64,000 bases of DNA from an uncultured Cohaesibacter sp. (GTDB lineage Bacteria > Pseudomonadota > Alphaproteobacteria > Rhizobiales > Cohaesibacteraceae). This document shows positions 61,195 to 64,000 of the stretch, piece after piece; within the stretch, counting starts at the first letter, position 1, and every line of letters begins with the position of its first letter. A program made the position numbers and the translations under genes. The notes under the pieces were generated by a model. That model was not told the origin of the DNA. It was given only the letters and a program-made list of their open reading frames with translations, and searched no databases. The stretch lies in NCBI RefSeq assembly GCF_963662805.1, contig NZ_OY759863.1:186001-250000 (forward strand). The letters are read 5' to 3'.

Positions 61195-63597
61195 TCACGC
61201 AGGTTGCAGCAGGTTCGCCATCAGGCGGAATGCGCCGGGGACGAGGCGATCCATCTGGTGATGCAGCACGAGGCTGGTGTGGGTGTGCCGTCCCTTCCCG
61301 ATCCGGGCAGAAACAAGTGCGCCCGTAAGGGGCTGCTCTTCCGGATCATGCATGGAAAGCAAAGGCAGGTAGGCGTCGTCCCAACGGGAGGCAAAATAGA
61401 GCCCGCGCTCCTTGTTCCAGCCACTCCAGTCGTCAGGCCCTATGGCGTTGGGGCCTTTGAGCAACGGGTGCTCCGGTTCGAGGATTATCACTTCGGCCTT
61501 CGGGTCGGTGACGCGCCAACGCAGGGACGGAGAGCCAATGGTGAGCGACAGCGGCGGGGTCTTTTCCGGATCCCAGCCATCACTCGGACGATGATAGAGA
61601 GTGACGAGATGTCCACCGGCCTCGACAAATTGATGGAGCTTGTTGGTAGCGTCAGCCAGATCCGGTCTGGTGCCAAACGCAAAAATGCCAACGACGATTG
61701 TCGTGTAAGCGGACAGATCACCGGCCAGAGCCGATGCATCCAGCTCCGTGACATCCGCGCCCATCCGGAGCAGCCATTTGGCAACATTGTCAGCCCCGCC
61801 ACCGACGTAGCCAACCTTCGCAGCTTTTGGTAGTTGTAAATCCAGCGCCAGAATATCGAGCGCCTCGCGGCGGATGAACCTGCTTTTGCCGATATGAGCG
61901 TAGCTGATCGGCGAGACGTTAAATGACGGTTGATTGCCAATCATTGGTGTGATGTGGCTGAGACCAGCAGCAAAGTTGGCTGGAGGATAGATTGTCCAAT
62001 GATCTCCAGCGGGTTCGACCTGCCAGCCTTCGGGAGCCTCGAACGTGAGAGGAGCCTTGTCCCCGCGGATCTCCACATCGATCATCATCGGGCCGGATGT
62101 CTCACGAAGCGAGAACAGAATGGCATCGGGTTTGATCGCCACCGAATGGGCAGGAACAACCGGCAACGGCATTTCCAGATCAAACGCCCGCTTGGCATGC
62201 CACCCATCGAAATCGGCTTCAAGGATCACCGAGGTGGGGCCGTTTCCACCTAGCGAGGACCATGATGGTGGATATTGCTTCGAGAAGGTGGCATCAGTGG
62301 CGGCATCCAGAGCAAAGCAGAAAATGCCTTTGTAAGACGCCAACAGACGTGATGACACGCCTTCGGGGGCGCTGAGAGTAACGGATACGTCGCTATTGGC
62401 CTCTGGAGACAGAACGACATCCAGTTGAGTACTCCCCCCCGGCGTCAAGATATCGTCAGCGGCGCAGGCTCTCTCGAAGAGTTCGGCGCACTCGAACAGA
62501 GCCGCGTCGATTTCCACCAATTTGCGTTCAAGACGATGCCCGTGCAAAGCGGTGAAGGGATCAGGGGCTGCTGTCTGTGCTTCATTGATCGCCTGTGCGG
62601 CAGCGACAAGTGAAGCGCGAATATCCGCCTGGTTCGGAAAGGCTGCAATTGCAGTGTCAATAGCCTCATCGGCCTTGGCAAGCAGGCCCCGCAGCTCAGC
62701 GAAATCATCAGATCGCTTGCAGAGGTCTTCTAGTGACGTAGGCAGATCATCGAGGATTGAGGTCTCGGCGTTTGACCCGTTCGGGCCGTGCAGCAGATGA
62801 AGAGACCATGTGGTCTTGGGGCTCTGGGGCCAATAGCCCATGCCTTGGGAGGCGTGATAATAGCGTGAGGCTTCCCCCAGCCGATCAAAGGGTGCTCCGG
62901 TTGCAAAATCCTTGCCGCTTGCGGTGACAGTCACCGTGGCGTCGGGCGGCGGCAACGTATCGTCATAGGTTCCCCCTCCACCGGACCAGGCGGGCAGATA
63001 GTATTTTGCAACCTTCCATGGTTGCAATCCTTCGGCTAAATGCTCCGGATAGGCGCTCTCGTCGGCTGCGAGTGCAAGTGCCGTTTCGGCGGCCCGTGTC
63101 ATAGCTCTGTGGTGGCCATGCTGTCCGGGCACATCAAGGAAGGTCGGAATGACGATATCCGGGCGCTCTTGGCGATAGGCCCTGACGAGACGTTCAACCG
63201 TTCGCTCCTCGCCCCAATGGGCGAAGGTGCCGTCACCGTCTTTGGAAAAGCCGAAATCATGCACGGGATCGTCTGGCCCATGGCCGAGCCAGTGTATATC
63301 AGCATCCAGCACGCGTGCGGCTTCTTGCATTTCGATGGTGCGCAAAACGCCCAGAGCGCCAAGCCTTTCGGGCCCAAGGACATTCTGACCGCCCTCACCC
63401 CGTGTCGAGCAACCGACAATCACCCGCATGCCGAGGCCCAGACTAAAATAGGCCAGCATCCCGGACTGTTCGTCATCCGGGTGTGCACCGGTGTTCATCA
63501 TCGTCAGAGGCGACTTCAACCGCGTCAACGCGCGATAGAGGTCCGTCAATGAGCAATGTGCCATCTGTTTTTCGATGCGTTGGCGAGGCGTCAGCAT
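61195..63597 (-). CDS. Large PIG-L-family deacetylase with C-terminal glutamine-amidotransferase-like domain
   Basis: 800 residues. The N-terminal LmbE/PIG-L domain carries the zinc motif GAHPDDEQSG (around residue 37) and the downstream His in PGQHGHHRA. A middle region of beta-rich sequence follows. The C-terminal ~220 residues (KVGYVGGGADNVAKWLLRMGADVTELDAS, then AGGHLVTLYHRPSDGWD) resemble a class-I-glutaminase-like fold without an obvious catalytic Cys. Such long PIG-L proteins are known in Rhizobiales next to sugar ABC transporters and ROK proteins, as here. ATG 63597 is chosen because it precedes the folded domain; the ribosome site is weak. It probably deacetylates an N-acetylated sugar (inference). 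Confidence 0.8.
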   Translation of the reverse strand: MLTPRQRIEKQMAHCSLTDLYRALTRLKSPLTMMNTGAHPDDEQSGMLAYFSLGLGMRVIVGCSTRGEGGQNVLGPERLGALGVLRTIEMQEAARVLDADIHWLGHGPDDPVHDFGFSKDGDGTFAHWGEERTVERLVRAYRQERPDIVIPTFLDVPGQHGHHRAMTRAAETALALAADESAYPEHLAEGLQPWKVAKYYLPAWSGGGGTYDDTLPPPDATVTVTASGKDFATGAPFDRLGEASRYYHASQGMGYWPQSPKTTWSLHLLHGPNGSNAETSILDDLPTSLEDLCKRSDDFAELRGLLAKADEAIDTAIAAFPNQADIRASLVAAAQAINEAQTAAPDPFTALHGHRLERKLVEIDAALFECAELFERACAADDILTPGGSTQLDVVLSPEANSDVSVTLSAPEGVSSRLLASYKGIFCFALDAATDATFSKQYPPSWSSLGGNGPTSVILEADFDGWHAKRAFDLEMPLPVVPAHSVAIKPDAILFSLRETSGPMMIDVEIRGDKAPLTFEAPEGWQVEPAGDHWTIYPPANFAAGLSHITPMIGNQPSFNVSPISYAHIGKSRFIRREALDILALDLQLPKAAKVGYVGGGADNVAKWLLRMGADVTELDASALAGDLSAYTTIVVGIFAFGTRPDLADATNKLHQFVEAGGHLVTLYHRPSDGWDPEKTPPLSLTIGSPSLRWRVTDPKAEVIILEPEHPLLKGPNAIGPDDWSGWNKERGLYFASRWDDAYLPLLSMHDPEEQPLTGALVSARIGKGRHTHTSLVLHHQMDRLVPGAFRLMANLLQPA

Positions 63598-63628
63598 GGG
63601 AGCGTCCAGTGAGTGTGAGGGTCGAGTA

Positions 63629-64000
63629 TCAGGCCACCTGTTGGTCGGGTGCAGATGTTTCGAGTTTTGGCGTGAGGATTTCGAACAGGGGAAGCGTTGC
63701 AGCCCCAAGTGCAGCGGTGTAATGACCGGTTTGGCCGCGCATCACTCTTGGCAGGCTGCGGGCTCGCCGTCCAGCCACCGACCGAGGCAGGTTGGTCATT
63801 CGCTCAAGCAGCGCATCCATGACACGATCCGAGAAGATGCCGCCGAAGATGACCGTTTCCGGATCGAGGATGTTTTCGAGCAATCCGACGATGGACGACA
63901 GATGCAGGGCGGCTTCATCGAGCCATTCGATCACGACCGGGTCGCCACTCAACAGAAGAGCTTCGATTTCACCGATTGCGGGTCTTTGCCATCCTGCGGC
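63629..64000 (-). CDS. ROK-family protein (5' truncated at the window edge)
   Basis: The frame is open to the right edge, giving the last ~123 residues of a ROK protein. The helix and strand LSSIVGLLENILDPETVIFGGIFSDRVMDALLERM is the conserved ROK segment after the zinc-binding/catalytic region, which lies outside the window. The C-terminal 'TGHYTAALGAATLPLFE' also matches. It may be a sugar kinase or a NagC-type regulator; without the N-terminus this cannot be told. It ends 32 bases before the PIG-L gene on the same strand. Confidence 0.75.
   Translation of the reverse strand, partial: AAGWQRPAIGEIEALLLSGDPVVIEWLDEAALHLSSIVGLLENILDPETVIFGGIFSDRVMDALLERMTNLPRSVAGRRARSLPRVMRGQTGHYTAALGAATLPLFEILTPKLETSAPDQQVA

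Noticed and set aside
1..64000. CRISPR arrays, tRNA/rRNA genes, IS elements or prophage genes
   Set aside because: I looked for direct-repeat arrays, cloverleaf-like segments, and transposase or integrase motifs on both strands and saw none; short hairpins are better explained as terminators or intercistronic structures.

Overview
The window reads as a chromosomal segment of an alphaproteobacterium, most likely a marine, facultatively anaerobic member of the Hyphomicrobiales (Cohaesibacter-like; this placement is inferred from gene content and protein style, with no marker gene present). It is almost entirely a catabolism and transport region. There is no rRNA, tRNA, CRISPR, IS element or phage gene that I can see.

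Layout. (1) 1-10.2 kb: the 3' end of an ABC substrate-binding protein, an RBBP9-type hydrolase, then a minus-strand tctC-tctB-tctA-citC-citD-citE-citF-citG-citX set for tricarboxylate uptake, citrate lyase and its prosthetic-group machinery. (2) 10.6-24.2 kb: a small membrane protein, then a sugar or polyol catabolic island with a split transketolase, two MDR polyol dehydrogenases, an RbsABC-type ABC importer, an FGGY kinase, an AraD-like epimerase/aldolase, a SorC regulator and an SDR. A shared motif (TTTACAyATGTCAAA) lies in both divergent promoter regions. (3) 24.3-29.2 kb: an IclR regulator divergent from a 3-oxoacid CoA-transferase/thiolase/AtoE operon, resembling pcaR-pcaIJF. (4) 29.5-33.0 kb: a large autotransporter. 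(5) 33.2-39.7 kb: a DctB/DctD pair and a DctPQM TRAP transporter; this DctD lacks the GAFTGA loop. (6) 39.7-41.9 kb: a Cys-rich membrane protein and a FliK-like/FlhB-C-terminal pair. (7) 42.1-50.9 kb: a TetR regulator divergent from a nine-gene operon encoding a NitT/TauT-type ABC importer, OsmC protein, acyl-CoA-dehydrogenase-like flavoprotein, rhodanese, ferredoxin reductase, cyanase and [2Fe-2S] ferredoxin. I consider this the best candidate for an undescribed pathway. (8) 51-61.1 kb: a small secreted protein, a BASS transporter, a gamma-glutamyltransferase, a second TRAP set with a near-consensus sigma-54 promoter, and its DctB/DctD pair with an intact GAFTGA. (9) 61.2-64 kb: a large PIG-L deacetylase and a truncated ROK-family gene.

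Two window-wide patterns stand out. First, seven genes carry single-base frameshifts (eleven events, ten of them insertions, mostly in homopolymers). Correcting each restores a family-typical full-length protein, so sequencing error is the simplest explanation; these genes are typed 'pseudogene' only because they are not open as written. Second, four of five transport operons carry a stem-loop directly downstream of the substrate-binding-protein gene, consistent with making binding protein in excess over permease.
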